Translations under genes and position numbers: made by a program
In this document: positions 34,925 through 44,027 of the stretch, in pieces
Layout of the letters: the number at the start of each line of letters is the position of its first letter
Numbering within the stretch: the stretch's first letter is position 1
Assembly: GCF_021560015.1 (NCBI RefSeq)
Contig: NZ_CP073588.1
Span: 4,718,878 to 4,782,877, forward strand
Length of the DNA: 64,000 nt
Reading direction: 5' to 3'
DNA from: Shewanella vesiculosa
Lineage (GTDB): Bacteria > Pseudomonadota > Gammaproteobacteria > Enterobacterales > Shewanellaceae
The notes under the pieces: generated by a model
The model's input: only the letters and a program-made list of their open reading frames with translations
What the model was told of the DNA's origin: nothing
Databases searched by the model: none

Positions 34925-35349
34925 TTATCCACAGATTTAATGGATAAGTACAAGTTTATGGCTCTTTAACTGATTAAAAACCCCAAGTCAACGTAATAAA
35001 ATGGCTTTTTTACGGGTTTAATTTAAAATAAGCCTTGTTATTTGTGTATAACTTAAGTTGCTAAATGAGTGATTAGCTATCTCAATTAGGCTTGTGTGTT
35101 TTTTGTACTATTGCAGCGATCTAGCATTTTTTGAATTTATTTAAAATTTTAAGTTACTGTTTATATGGAATTATAATATAATTCTCAGCAGTTTTATTCA
35201 AAAGGATATTAGTTGGTTTTTAGCCTGTTATTAAGGTTTACCAAAGTTTCGAACAGAGATATCCACAGATTTTGTGGATAATCCACAAAGTGGTTTTGTA
35301 TAATTGTTGATAATTTTGATTTATTCACATTGTTATTCAATTATCCACA
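34925..35349. promoter_or_regulatory. DnaA-box cluster between mutH and rppH (candidate DARS2)
   Basis: The gap between mutH and rppH holds no gene but at least six DnaA-box-like 9-mers. Perfect TTATCCACA copies are at 34925-34933 (+), 35273-35281 (-) and 35341-35349 (+). TTATTCACA, which fits TTATNCACA, is at 35321-35329 (+). Matches of 8/9 are at 35259-35267 (+) and 35279-35287 (+), the latter overlapping the inverted box. In E. coli the DnaA-reactivating sequence DARS2 lies in this same mutH-rppH (ygdP) gap. DARS2 promotes ADP-to-ATP exchange on DnaA and thereby replication start. The DARS2 identity is inferred from position and boxes; I could not identify IHF or Fis sites with confidence. 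Confidence 0.65.
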
Positions 35350-35425
35350 GTAAATAGAGGTTTGCCGATAGGCATGCTTTGTGAAACAATCAAACGATAT
35401 AAAATTTGTTATTTTCGGAGTCCAT

Positions 35426-35944
35426 GTGATTGATAGCGACGGCTTTCGCGCAAATGTGGGCATCATTATCTGTAATAAATTTGGACAAGTTATGTGGGCC
35501 AGACGTTTTGGCCAACATTCATGGCAGTTTCCACAAGGTGGGTTGGATGATGGCGAGTCTGCAGAAGAAGCCATGTATCGAGAACTTTACGAAGAAGTGG
35601 GGCTAAGACCTGAACATGTTCAAATTTTAACGTCCACGCGCTCTTGGTTACGTTACCGTTTACCTAAGCGTTTGGTACGCCAAGAAAGCAAACCTGTTTG
35701 CATTGGCCAAAAACAGAAATGGTTTTTACTACAATTGAAAGGTCACGATAATACCATTAACTTGAATTCTTCAGGTCATCCAGAGTTTGATGATTGGCGT
35801 TGGGTCAGTTATTGGTATCCTGTTCGTCAGGTAGTGTCTTTTAAACGCGACGTATATAGAAAGGTAATGAAAGAGTTCGCATCGACGACATTAGCGCTAC
35901 AAACGCGCGAATTTAGTAAAAAACGAAGCAAACAACGGAGTTAA
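35426..35944 (+). CDS. rppH: RNA pyrophosphohydrolase
   Basis: RppH removes pyrophosphate from the 5' end of mRNAs and so starts RNase E-dependent decay. The Nudix box is complete ([20 protein letters not shown] followed by VGL). I chose the GTG at 35426, preceded by GGAG, because [14 protein letters not shown] is the conserved start of the family. The frame is open 15 codons further, but those residues are not part of the family. The result is 172 residues, near the E. coli length. ptsP follows after 24 bases and is probably co-transcribed, as in E. coli. Confidence 0.94.
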   Translation: MIDSDGFRANVGIIICNKFGQVMWARRFGQHSWQFPQGGLDDGESAEEAMYRELYEEVGLRPEHVQILTSTRSWLRYRLPKRLVRQESKPVCIGQKQKWFLLQLKGHDNTINLNSSGHPEFDDWRWVSYWYPVRQVVSFKRDVYRKVMKEFASTTLALQTREFSKKRSKQRS

Positions 35945-35968
35945 CTGATTTCAAAGAGGATTGGAACA

Positions 35969-38209
35969 GTGTTAAATATGCTCAGGGATATTACTCAAGC
36001 TGTTGCGAGAGCCAACAGCCTTGAAAGTGCATTAACCATATTAGTGTCACAAACTCGATTAGCGATGGCTACCCATTGCTGTTCTATCTATATCCTTGAA
36101 CAACAACATCTTGTGTTATCGGCCACCGAAGGGCTAGAAAAATCTGCTGTTGGCCGCGTCAGTATGCCACTATCTGAAGGGTTAGTTGGCTTAGTTGCCG
36201 AACGTGAAGAAGCTATTAACCTTGCTGATGCCCGTATTCACCCTCGCTTTAAATTATTCCCAGAAGCTGCAGAAGAAGAATATCGGGCATTTTTAGCTGT
36301 ACCGATCATTTTTCAAAAACAGGTTGTCGGCGTTATTGTGGTGCAACAGCCCGAAGCGCGTCAGTTCAGTGAAAACGAAGAAGCATTTTTAATGACCTTG
36401 GCAGCGCAACTTGCTGTCGTTGTGCGAAGCTTAAAGCACAAGGCGGCCATTACCAATGTGCAGCAACAAGTTGTTTTCAGTGGTGAAACAGCGTCAAGCG
36501 GTATTGCCATTGCTCATGGTCTAGTGTTAGGTGGTTTGATTTCACTGGAACAGGCCGAGATCCGATGTACTGATGTTGATGTTGAAATTCTGCGCTTAAA
36601 GTTAGCCGTACAGCGTTGTAAAGACATGCTGACGTCAATATCGCAACGTTTTGAACGCGAAAAATCTGCTGATGTTGCCTCTATATTTACTGCATTTCAA
36701 TTACTGCTCGATGATTCGAGTCTCGGTGGCGAGTATGCCCGTGAAGTCGCATTAGGCTGGCAAGCTGAGTCTGCTATCAGTCGGGTGTCTATTCGCTATA
36801 TTGAGCAGTTTTTAGCGATGGAAGATCCTTACCTCAAAGAGCGCGCCAGTGATATTCGAGAGCTCGGGCAGAAGTTGCTTCGACAACTGATAGAGCCTGG
36901 CCGACTGGAATTAGAACCGGATAAACCGGTTATATTAGTCGCAAAAGAAGTGGATGCCACTTTACTGGCAGAGTTTCCGCGGCAAAAGTTGGCTGGGATT
37001 GTCACCGAGCGTGGTGGAGTAAATGCTCATGCCGCTATTTTAGCGCGTGCGCTAGGTGTACCAGCTATTGTTGGCGTTGATGAAGTCTTATCCATCGATA
37101 TTGATCAAAAGCTATTAGTATTAAATGCTAATCGTGGTCAGCTATTGGTATCGCCTTCACCCGCTGTGATAGAAGAGTACCAATTACTGATTGATGCCGA
37201 TGTTGAAAAACAAAAGCAATTTTCTGCCGAGTTGGGTTTACCCTCTATTACCACCGATGGTGAGCGGATCCATTTGTATCTCAATGCAGGGTTACTCAGT
37301 GGTATCGCATCTGAAATAGCAGAATGTGCCGATGGTATTGGGTTGTATCGAACTGAAATCCTATTTATGTTGCATCAACGCTTTCCGAGTGAAAGTGAAC
37401 AAATCAATGTCTATCGCCAAGTATTAGATGCTGCAGGTGATAGACCTGTGGTGATGCGTACATTGGATGTGGGTGGTGACAAACCACTACCGTATTTTCC
37501 GATTAAAGAAGATAACCCATTTTTAGGCTGGCGCGGCATTCGGTTATCACTGGATCATCCTGAATTATTTTTAGTGCAGTTACGGGCGATGTTACAAGCG
37601 GCAAGTCACGGTAATCAATTACAAATATTACTGCCAATGGTCAGTAATTTAGATGAAATAGATCAAACCTTAAAATATTTGGATCAAGCATTTATTGAAT
37701 TAAGCCAAGAGTTAAATACTATTTTGGTTAGGCCAAAAGTTGGTGTAATGCTTGAAGTACCAGCATTATTATACCAGTTACATGATGTGGCGAAGCGAGT
37801 TGACTTTGTTTCTGTCGGTAGTAATGATTTAACGCAGTATTTGCTGGCTGTCGATCGAAATAATCCGAGTGTGAGTTCGCTATTTGACAGTTATCACCCA
37901 GGTATTCTTAGAGCCCTTAAACGCGCGGTTGATGAGTGTAAACTGTATGATTTAGATGTGAGTGTGTGTGGTGAACTTGCTGGAGAACCCTACGGCGCCT
38001 TGCTTTTAGTTGCTATGGGGTATAACAAACTCAGTATGAACCAAGGCAGCTTAGCGAGGATTAATTTTTTACTTAGACGTGTCTCAAAACAACAGTTATC
38101 TGAATTGCTGGAGTCTATTTTACAGCAATCAAATGGTAATCAAGTTCGAGGCTTACTCGCTCATTTTTTACAACAGCATGATTTAGCAGACTTAATTAAT
38201 ATGGATTAG
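35969..38209 (+). CDS. ptsP: Phosphoenolpyruvate-protein phosphotransferase PtsP (EI-Ntr)
   Basis: This is Enzyme I of the nitrogen-related PTS (746 residues), which passes phosphate from PEP to NPr and then IIA-Ntr in response to nitrogen and other signals. The N-terminal GAF domain spans about 1-155. It is followed by the PEP-utilising swivel domain with the phospho-His354 in GGVNAHAAILARA and the PEP-binding barrel (MRTLDVGGDKPL, SVGSNDLTQY, VCGELAG). The start codon is GTG. It lies directly downstream of rppH. The next conserved E. coli neighbour, lgt, is not found here. Confidence 0.96.
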   Translation: MLNMLRDITQAVARANSLESALTILVSQTRLAMATHCCSIYILEQQHLVLSATEGLEKSAVGRVSMPLSEGLVGLVAEREEAINLADARIHPRFKLFPEAAEEEYRAFLAVPIIFQKQVVGVIVVQQPEARQFSENEEAFLMTLAAQLAVVVRSLKHKAAITNVQQQVVFSGETASSGIAIAHGLVLGGLISLEQAEIRCTDVDVEILRLKLAVQRCKDMLTSISQRFEREKSADVASIFTAFQLLLDDSSLGGEYAREVALGWQAESAISRVSIRYIEQFLAMEDPYLKERASDIRELGQKLLRQLIEPGRLELEPDKPVILVAKEVDATLLAEFPRQKLAGIVTERGGVNAHAAILARALGVPAIVGVDEVLSIDIDQKLLVLNANRGQLLVSPSPAVIEEYQLLIDADVEKQKQFSAELGLPSITTDGERIHLYLNAGLLSGIASEIAECADGIGLYRTEILFMLHQRFPSESEQINVYRQVLDAAGDRPVVMRTLDVGGDKPLPYFPIKEDNPFLGWRGIRLSLDHPELFLVQLRAMLQAASHGNQLQILLPMVSNLDEIDQTLKYLDQAFIELSQELNTILVRPKVGVMLEVPALLYQLHDVAKRVDFVSVGSNDLTQYLLAVDRNNPSVSSLFDSYHPGILRALKRAVDECKLYDLDVSVCGELAGEPYGALLLVAMGYNKLSMNQGSLARINFLLRRVSKQQLSELLESILQQSNGNQVRGLLAHFLQQHDLADLINMD

Positions 38210-38289
38210 TCGTTTGATTTAATCGGCTTGATAACTCGCTGTTGTGGTTTTTGATAATATTGCCAAGTGTCGCTCTTAAGGATGTCATC

Positions 38290-39090
38290 GTGGATAGTTT
38301 ACTGCAGGTCTTTTTAATATGTCTTTTGCTGGGATCCGTTGTGGGTTTTTTAGCCGGCCTTCTAGGTATTGGAGGGGGATTAATTATTGTGCCTGCTCTG
38401 TTGTATATCTTACCCTCAGTGGGCATTAGCTCGGTTCAACTCACTCACGTCGCTATCGCTACATCACTGGCGTCGATTATTTTAACGTCTATGTCTTCAG
38501 CTGCTGCCCATCATAAACGCGGTAATATTCCTTGGGCGTTATTTAAACCTATTTTACCCGGCATTGTGATTGGTTCTCTAGCGTCAGCATTTGTGTCTGA
38601 GCAAATTGCATCGGATGATTTACAGCAGGCCTTCGCCATTTTTGTCGTGTTAATGGCTGTACAAATGGCGTTTCCGTTTAAAGTGAAAACGGGAAGTAGT
38701 CTGCCTAATTTTGCCGTGCTATTTATCATCTCAATTTTGATAGCGCTAACCGCTGGGCTAATGGGGATTGGTGGTGGAGTACTGCTAGTTCCATTTTTGA
38801 GTTATTGCGGTTTACAAATGCGCCAAGCTGTTGGGTTTTCATCGGCAACCGGAATGCTTATTGCTGTATCCGGTACCATTGGTTATATCATCGCGGGATT
38901 TGATGTACCGAATTTACCCGAGGGCTCGGTAGGATACATTTATTTACCCGCATTAATCGGGATTATTATTAGCTCAATGTTGTGCGCGCCTATCGGTGTA
39001 AAAGCGGCAAGCTCTTGGCCCACGCCAGTGTTGAAAAAAATCTTTGCTTGCTTGCTTGTTGTTGTAGGATTGAAACTACTAACGAGTTAA
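38290..39090 (+). CDS. TauE/SafE family sulfite exporter-like permease
   Basis: This 266-residue membrane protein has about eight membrane segments. Two glycine-rich repeats mark the TSUP (TauE/SafE) family: FLAGLLGIGGGLIIVP near the start and LTAGLMGIGGGVLLVP in the middle. Family members export sulfite, sulfoacetate or related anions; the cargo here is unknown. I chose the GTG at 38290 because AAGG precedes it at the proper distance; the frame is open 16 codons further. A long perfect hairpin terminator separates it from the convergent thyA. Confidence 0.88.
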   Translation: MDSLLQVFLICLLLGSVVGFLAGLLGIGGGLIIVPALLYILPSVGISSVQLTHVAIATSLASIILTSMSSAAAHHKRGNIPWALFKPILPGIVIGSLASAFVSEQIASDDLQQAFAIFVVLMAVQMAFPFKVKTGSSLPNFAVLFIISILIALTAGLMGIGGGVLLVPFLSYCGLQMRQAVGFSSATGMLIAVSGTIGYIIAGFDVPNLPEGSVGYIYLPALIGIIISSMLCAPIGVKAASSWPTPVLKKIFACLLVVVGLKLLTS

Positions 39091-39099
39091 GCCTAAACA

Positions 39100-39149
39100 A
39101 TAACAAAAATGGCGTTGTTCAAGTATTTGAACAACGCCATTTTTGTTAT
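39100..39149. terminator. Bidirectional terminator with perfect 23-bp stem
   Basis: A perfect 23-bp stem with a GTAT loop (core AAAAATGGCGTTGTTCAA) is flanked by A-rich and T-rich arms. It lies 10 bases after the TauE/SafE gene and 14 bases after the thyA stop on the other strand. Confidence 0.9.
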
Positions 39150-39162
39150 GAGCGAAAGCAGA

Positions 39163-40016
39163 TTATACGGCGAAAGGATATTTAATCGCGTCGTGATGCT
39201 GATAATCTTCTACACTAAAATCATCCAAGGTCACCCAAGTTTCAATGTCTTTTAAGGTTTTAATCTGTGGATTAATGATTAATTTAGGTGAGGCAAAAGG
39301 CTCACGCTTTAGCTGAATATCGCGCATGGGTTCAAGCTGATCTTCGTAAATATGAGCGTTGACAATTTTATGGTACGCCTTACCGGGTTTGTGGCCCGTT
39401 ATTTGTGCCATTAATGCCAGCAATACGTAAACCTGTACCATATTGAAGTTCAATCCTAATGGAACATCACAACTTCTTTGGGTACTATTGAGATACAAGG
39501 TATCACCAAGTAATGAAAAGTGATGCTCGTACATACATGGACGTAAGCAACCTAAGTCAAATGCGCCTGGATGATAGAAGGTTAAAATCTCACCGCGATT
39601 ATCGATACCGTTAGTTAAGTCATCAACAATTTGTTGCAGTAAATCGACTTGGCCACCACCTGCTTTTGGAAAAGCACGCGCCCCAAGGCTCCATAAATCA
39701 GCCCCATATCGTCGTGACCTTTACGGTTTGGGTTATCTAACCAAGCTTGGTTTTCATTGGCATTGGCATCCCATGTTTTGGTGCCTAATGATCTAAAATC
39801 AGCAGCATTTTGATAACCGCGTAAATAGCCAAGGATTTCTGCAATGGCTGATTTCCAGAAACTTTTACGTGTAGTCACTAATGGAAATTGATTATTTGCA
39901 ACGTCATAAACAAGATCGGCATTAATGACGGTGAGGCATTTTTTGTTAGTGCGAGCATTATTGACCCATTCGCCTTCATCGACAATACGCTGGCACAAAT
40001 CTAGATATTGTTTCAT
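39163..40016 (-). CDS. thyA: Thymidylate synthase, long type (reading frame broken)
   Basis: ThyA makes dTMP from dUMP with methylene-tetrahydrofolate. The first part (40016 down to about 39685) reads [15 protein letters not shown] to [11 protein letters not shown]. The second (to 39163) holds the active-site cysteine in [16 protein letters not shown] and the substrate-binding [11 protein letters not shown] segment. The frames differ by one base at the CCCC run at 39681-39684. One more G on the coding strand restores [20 protein letters not shown] and a 284-residue enzyme. This is longer than the 264-residue E. coli type and, from memory, close to the Vibrio type. It faces opposite to the usual ptsP-lgt-thyA order, and lgt is absent. 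Confidence 0.9.
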
Positions 40017-40149
40017 CTGTTTAATCCTTTTTCCTTTTCGAGATTATACCCAAACCAAGGTTAATTAACACGTTCTAATCTGTAGAAAAAGACCCAATCT
40101 ACGCTATGCTTCACAGTGTCAGCATAACTCGAATAAAGTATAAAGCAGA

Positions 40150-40251
40150 CTTGTTACCGCTTGATACCTCGGAAATACCGAGTTAATATCAAGAAACAAG
40201 CGATTATTATAGTTTCAATGATTCAGATAGACTTATCTTATTGTTTTTTTT
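40150..40251 (+). promoter_or_regulatory. Structured leader upstream of nhaA (candidate cis-regulatory RNA)
   Basis: Between 40150 and 40200 three nested stems can be drawn: CTTGTT with AACAAG, CTTGATA with TATCAAG, and CTCGG with CCGAG around an AAATA loop, 18 pairs in all with small asymmetric bulges. After 24 bases a weak hairpin (AGATA with TATCT, 40225-40238) and eight T residues (40244-40251) stand directly before the GGAG ribosome binding site of nhaA. This order of aptamer-like fold, terminator-like element and gene suggests attenuation or a cation- or pH-sensing leader. Function is inference only. Confidence 0.45.
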
Positions 40252-40261
40252 GGAGTGTTAT

Positions 40262-41437
40262 ATGGAACGTGCAATTAAAAACTTTTTAAGCCAAGAGTCT
40301 GCCGGTGGGATTTTATTGATGATCGCCGTGGCTTTGGCGATGATTCTTGCCAATTCACCATTAGCTGGGATATATCAAGATTTCTTAGCCACTGAAGTCC
40401 AGTTTCGGGTAGGTGATCTTGATATCGATAAGCCACTTTTATTGTGGATTAATGATGGTTTGATGGCATTGTTCTTTTTATTAATCGGCTTAGAAGTGAA
40501 GCGTGAATTACTGGAAGGAGCATTGTCTAGTGTCGCAAAAGCATCCTTACCCAGCTTTGCTGCTATCGGTGGCATGGTTTTTCCTGCGTTATTTTACTTA
40601 GCATTTAACTACTCTAACCCTGAAACTCAGGTTGGCTGGGCCATCCCTGCGGCAACTGACATTGCCTTTGCGCTAGGTATTATGGCACTACTGGGTAGTC
40701 GTGTTCCGGTGGCCTTAAAGGTATTTTTGCTGGCGTTAGCGATTATTGATGATCTTGGCGTGATTGTGATTATTGCGCTGTTCTACAGTACCGATTTATC
40801 AATGCTTAGTTTAGTGATTGCGGCGATATCAATCGTGCTAATGGTCGCGTTGAATAGAAAAGGGGTCAGTTCGATTCTACCTTATGGATTACTGGGCTTT
40901 ATTTTGTGGGTTGCGGTATTGAAATCTGGCGTGCATGCGACTTTGGCCGGTGTGATTATCGCATTTTGTATCCCTTTACGTGCTAAAGATGGCTCTTCAC
41001 CGTCGGAGCATTTGGAGCACAAGTTACACCCATGGAGCACCTTTATGATTCTGCCGGTGTTTGCTTTTGCTAATGCTGGTTTATCATTAACCAATATGTC
41101 ATTGGATACATTTGCTGAACCTATCACCCTAGGTATCATCATGGGTCTGTTGTTAGGTAAGCCTATTGGAGTGCTGCTATTTAGTTATTTAGCAGTAAAA
41201 CTTAAATTAGCTGAGTTACCACCGGGCATTGGCTGGAGGCATATCATCCCTGTTGCGGTTATGTGTGGTATTGGATTTACCATGTCGGTGTTTATTGCTT
41301 CACTAGCATTTGAGAATTCACCGGCTGCGTTTGGTGATTATGCAAGGCTCGGTATTTTAACTGGATCGTTATTTGCGGCTGTGATTGGTTATTTTTGGTT
41401 GGCCAAGGTACTGCCTAAAAATGGAGGGAAATCATGA
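40262..41437 (+). CDS. nhaA: Na+/H+ antiporter NhaA
   Basis: NhaA exchanges internal Na+ or Li+ for external protons, controlling sodium and pH. The 391-residue protein has about twelve membrane segments. The ion-binding aspartate pair is in [11 protein letters not shown], the [11 protein letters not shown] loop is present, and so is the [11 protein letters not shown] motif. I chose the ATG at 40262 behind GGAG; the frame is open seven codons upstream. Its stop overlaps the start of the next small gene by four bases. The likely regulator gene nhaR lies about 0.9 kb downstream. Confidence 0.96.
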   Translation: MERAIKNFLSQESAGGILLMIAVALAMILANSPLAGIYQDFLATEVQFRVGDLDIDKPLLLWINDGLMALFFLLIGLEVKRELLEGALSSVAKASLPSFAAIGGMVFPALFYLAFNYSNPETQVGWAIPAATDIAFALGIMALLGSRVPVALKVFLLALAIIDDLGVIVIIALFYSTDLSMLSLVIAAISIVLMVALNRKGVSSILPYGLLGFILWVAVLKSGVHATLAGVIIAFCIPLRAKDGSSPSEHLEHKLHPWSTFMILPVFAFANAGLSLTNMSLDTFAEPITLGIIMGLLLGKPIGVLLFSYLAVKLKLAELPPGIGWRHIIPVAVMCGIGFTMSVFIASLAFENSPAAFGDYARLGILTGSLFAAVIGYFWLAKVLPKNGGKS

Positions 41438-41820
41438 AATTCAATACATTAACCTTGGGAATACTCGTGAGCAGTTTAGCTATTCCTGTATCGGCGGAAT
41501 CATTTAATGTTTGTCTGGAATCATCTGACTCACCCACTTGCCAAAGTTATTTGGAAGGCGTGGTGGATGGAGCATTAATGTTTCAAGATGAACTGGCTAA
41601 GAAACGAATTGATCCTAATGATTATGAATCAAGAGCATTGAAATACCGAGCGGGGAAACGTTATCAAACGGCGAATGTGAATTATTGCTCTAGCCACATA
41701 ATCGTAAAATCTGAAGTTGTCTCAGCACTTACTGAGCAGGTGTCGTTAAACAATGTCAGTAACAGTGATGAGCTGGAATCAGTGATCACGAGTTTAATGG
41801 ATTGTCGCCGCAGTCAGTAA
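41434..41820 (+). CDS. Small secreted protein with Rap1a/Tai-like features
   Basis: This 128-residue protein has a signal peptide (about residues 1-21, ending VSAES) and four cysteines in the mature part. The segment [16 protein letters not shown] resembles the C-x-x-Y-x-x-G-x-x-D-G core of the Rap1a/Tai immunity-protein domain, and the C-terminal cysteine (MDCRRSQ) could complete a disulfide. No effector gene or secretion system is near, so an immunity role is not supported. The 4-base overlap with nhaA (ATGA) shows co-translation, so it may be an accessory of sodium or pH stress. It ends at a strong terminator. Confidence 0.55.
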   Translation: MKFNTLTLGILVSSLAIPVSAESFNVCLESSDSPTCQSYLEGVVDGALMFQDELAKKRIDPNDYESRALKYRAGKRYQTANVNYCSSHIIVKSEVVSALTEQVSLNNVSNSDELESVITSLMDCRRSQ

Positions 41821-41835
41821 TTTGGTCAATAGATT

Positions 41836-41862
41836 AACGCAGCCCTTGGGCTGCGTTTTTTA
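41836..41862 (+). terminator. Terminator of the nhaA operon
   Basis: AACGCAGCCC and GGGCTGCGTT form a 10-bp stem with a two-base loop, followed by a T-run, 15 bases after the small secreted protein gene. Confidence 0.88.
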
Positions 41863-42338
41863 TGCTTTATTTTTGGCTAATCATTCAGATGATTTATTCT
41901 AGTGGTTCAGGGACTGTTGATTTTTGATGATGAATGTTGCAACCGTTTGTTATGGCGGATTAGCTTTTTAGATCCTGTGTTTCTAAGATTTAGACTGCAG
42001 GGTTAAATCACCTGAATTTTGAATGGCAAACCACGCAAAACAGCCCTTTGCCTTGCTCATTGCGTTGAATTAACGAGTAATAAATTTGTTATTGGAAGCA
42101 TCAATTCGCTTGTAGGAAAACGAGTGACAAGTTTGATGGTAGCTAAGGCTATGATTTTTATTATTGTATTGTCATATCTTATGCTTAGTTTAAGTTAAAT
42201 AAACCACTAACGCGTTTTCTCTAACCCACGTTAACCACCTAAGATATACAGCCCAGCTACTATCAATTAATCAACAGCGCAGTTAAGTGTTTATTTGCTA
42301 TAGTAGCTGTAGTGATTTTTGTAGGGTTAGCAATTGAT
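41863..42338. other. Gap upstream of nhaR without recognised genes
   Basis: No open frame, RNA gene or clear repeat is seen in this 476-base AT-rich stretch. It must contain the nhaR promoter; TATAGT at about 42298 is a possible -10 element, with no convincing -35. Confidence 0.5.
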
Positions 42339-43256
42339 ATGCAGCATTTAAATTATAATCATTTATATTATTTTTGGATGGTACAAAAGAAAGGCTCTGT
42401 AACCAAAGCCGCTCAAGTATTATGTCTTGCACCTCAAACCATTACCGGGCAGATCCGTTCATTGGAGGAAAGGTTAAAGGGCGCTGTGTTTAAACGTGTA
42501 GGGCGCAATTTAGAGGCTACTGAGTTAGGAGAACTGGTCTTTCGTTATGCTGATAAGATGTTTAGTCTTAGCTATGAAATGCTTGATATCTTAAATTATC
42601 AAAAAGATGACTCCTTGTTGTTCGAGGTCGGTGTGGCGGATGCATTATCTAAAGCCCTCGTGAGCCGTGTGTTATTAACCGTTATTCCTGCCGATGGGTC
42701 TGTACATTTAGCCTGTTATGAGTCAACTCACGATAGCCTTATTGAACGTTTACGTGAGCATAAGCTGGATATCATTGTATCGGATTGTGCCGGAGGCTCG
42801 TTGAAGTATCCTGAGATTTTGTCGAAAAAGTTAGGCGAGTGTGGTGTGAGCTTTTTTTCTGCGGAGTCTATCTCTACGCCTTTTCCTGCTTGTCTTGAGC
42901 AGAGTAAATTATTAATCCCAGGTAAACGAACCTCATTAGGACAACAGTTACACGGTTGGTTTGCAGAAAAAAATCTTAATGTCAGTATTTTGGGAGAATT
43001 TGACGATGCCGAAATGATGAAAGCATTTGGTTACTTTAATCGCGGTATTTTTGTCGCACCGTCTATTTATCGTCATGATATACTGTCACAAGGTATGGTA
43101 TTGCTTGGTGAAACAACTGACATCAAAGAAGAATACCATGTGATGTTCGCTGAGCGAATGATCCAACATCCCGCGGTAAAATCATTATTAGCAACGGATT
43201 TTGGAGAATTATTTGCTGGACGAGATAAACAAGTACAAGATTTGAGAACCGTATAA
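42339..43256 (+). CDS. nhaR: LysR-family transcriptional activator NhaR
   Basis: NhaR activates nhaA in response to sodium in E. coli. This 305-residue protein has the N-terminal helix-turn-helix in GSVTKAAQVLCLAPQTITGQ and the NhaR-type start MQHLNYNHLYYFWMV. It also has a periplasmic-binding-protein-like effector domain with LIERLREHKLDIIVSDC. I chose the ATG at 42339 as it matches the family start; the frame is open nine codons upstream. Its position near nhaA supports the name. In this window a small secreted protein gene lies between nhaA and nhaR. Confidence 0.9.
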   Translation: MQHLNYNHLYYFWMVQKKGSVTKAAQVLCLAPQTITGQIRSLEERLKGAVFKRVGRNLEATELGELVFRYADKMFSLSYEMLDILNYQKDDSLLFEVGVADALSKALVSRVLLTVIPADGSVHLACYESTHDSLIERLREHKLDIIVSDCAGGSLKYPEILSKKLGECGVSFFSAESISTPFPACLEQSKLLIPGKRTSLGQQLHGWFAEKNLNVSILGEFDDAEMMKAFGYFNRGIFVAPSIYRHDILSQGMVLLGETTDIKEEYHVMFAERMIQHPAVKSLLATDFGELFAGRDKQVQDLRTV

Positions 43257-43287
43257 GCTAACTTGTGATACAGACATCAGGAGATTT

Positions 43288-43539
43288 GTGTTGGAATTAA
43301 TGAATATAGCTCGTGTCCGCTGGGCATGTCGTCGCGGAATGTTAGAATTAGATATCTTGTTTCAACCTTTTGTCGAAACTCAATATGAAGCAATGACCGA
43401 TGATGATAAAAATACCTTTATTCGTCTATTAGAGTGTGAAGACCCAGAGTTATTTGCTTGGTTTATGGGGCATGAACAATGCCAAGATCCATTGTTAGCC
43501 GATATGATAATAAAAGTCCGTGGAAGACCAGCACCTTAA
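43288..43539 (+). CDS. sdhE: FAD assembly factor SdhE
   Basis: SdhE helps attach FAD covalently to succinate dehydrogenase and fumarate reductase flavoproteins. This 83-residue protein has the key motif RRGMLELD and the FIRLLECEDPELFAWFMG helix region of the family. The GTG at 43288 follows AGGAG closely. An ATG four codons later (MNIARVRWACRRGM) also fits. It overlaps the next gene (ygfX-like) by 20 bases, the same pairing as E. coli sdhE-ygfX. nadB, another flavoprotein gene, lies just beyond on the other strand. Confidence 0.93.
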   Translation: MLELMNIARVRWACRRGMLELDILFQPFVETQYEAMTDDDKNTFIRLLECEDPELFAWFMGHEQCQDPLLADMIIKVRGRPAP

Positions 43540-43996
43540 TTCAATAGCCGTTTCGTCGTCTAATACTAGCACTCATATGCAGCAATTTGCGTTGAGTGCT
43601 TCGTTTTTACAGCGTGGTGGGTTAACAGTATTTTTTGCCGTTATTTTAAGTAGCTTTTTGGCTTGGCCCAGTTATCCCTCCCTGATATACCACATTATCC
43701 AAACATTACTTTTTATTGTAGTAATGCTTATTTTTGTTTTTGAATGGCGCAGATTGTCTCATTGGCGTTGTTTATTTTCTTTGGGAAATAAGAGGGCTGG
43801 TACTCTATTATATGGTACTGGTGTACAAGCGAGTAATATCAGCCTAAGCAAAAAAGCGTTCATTTGCCCACTAGTGTGCATTATTTTTTTACAGGTGAGT
43901 AAATCTGGAGAGCAGCGGTTATTACTGGTGTGGAGTGATATGTTAGACGACACAGCGTATCGTGATCTGTGCCGTCTATTATTGAGCCATCAATGA
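43520..43996 (+). CDS. ygfX: YgfX-like inner-membrane protein
   Basis: This 158-residue protein has two membrane segments (about 34-50 and 57-75) and a C-terminal cytoplasmic part ending in LLLVWSDMLDDTAYRDLCRL. The E. coli counterpart YgfX has LWLAADSMDEAEWRDLRRIL at the same place, and the gene also follows sdhE there. E. coli YgfX has been described as a membrane toxin affecting MreB and FtsZ and as a partner of SdhE; neither role can be tested from sequence. The GTG start lies inside sdhE. The family assignment rests on the C-terminal match, topology and operon. Confidence 0.75.
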   Translation: MEDQHLNSIAVSSSNTSTHMQQFALSASFLQRGGLTVFFAVILSSFLAWPSYPSLIYHIIQTLLFIVVMLIFVFEWRRLSHWRCLFSLGNKRAGTLLYGTGVQASNISLSKKAFICPLVCIIFLQVSKSGEQRLLLVWSDMLDDTAYRDLCRLLLSHQ

Positions 43997-44027
43997 GCTT
44001 ATTTAAGCGTAAATCGTCCGATAATGA

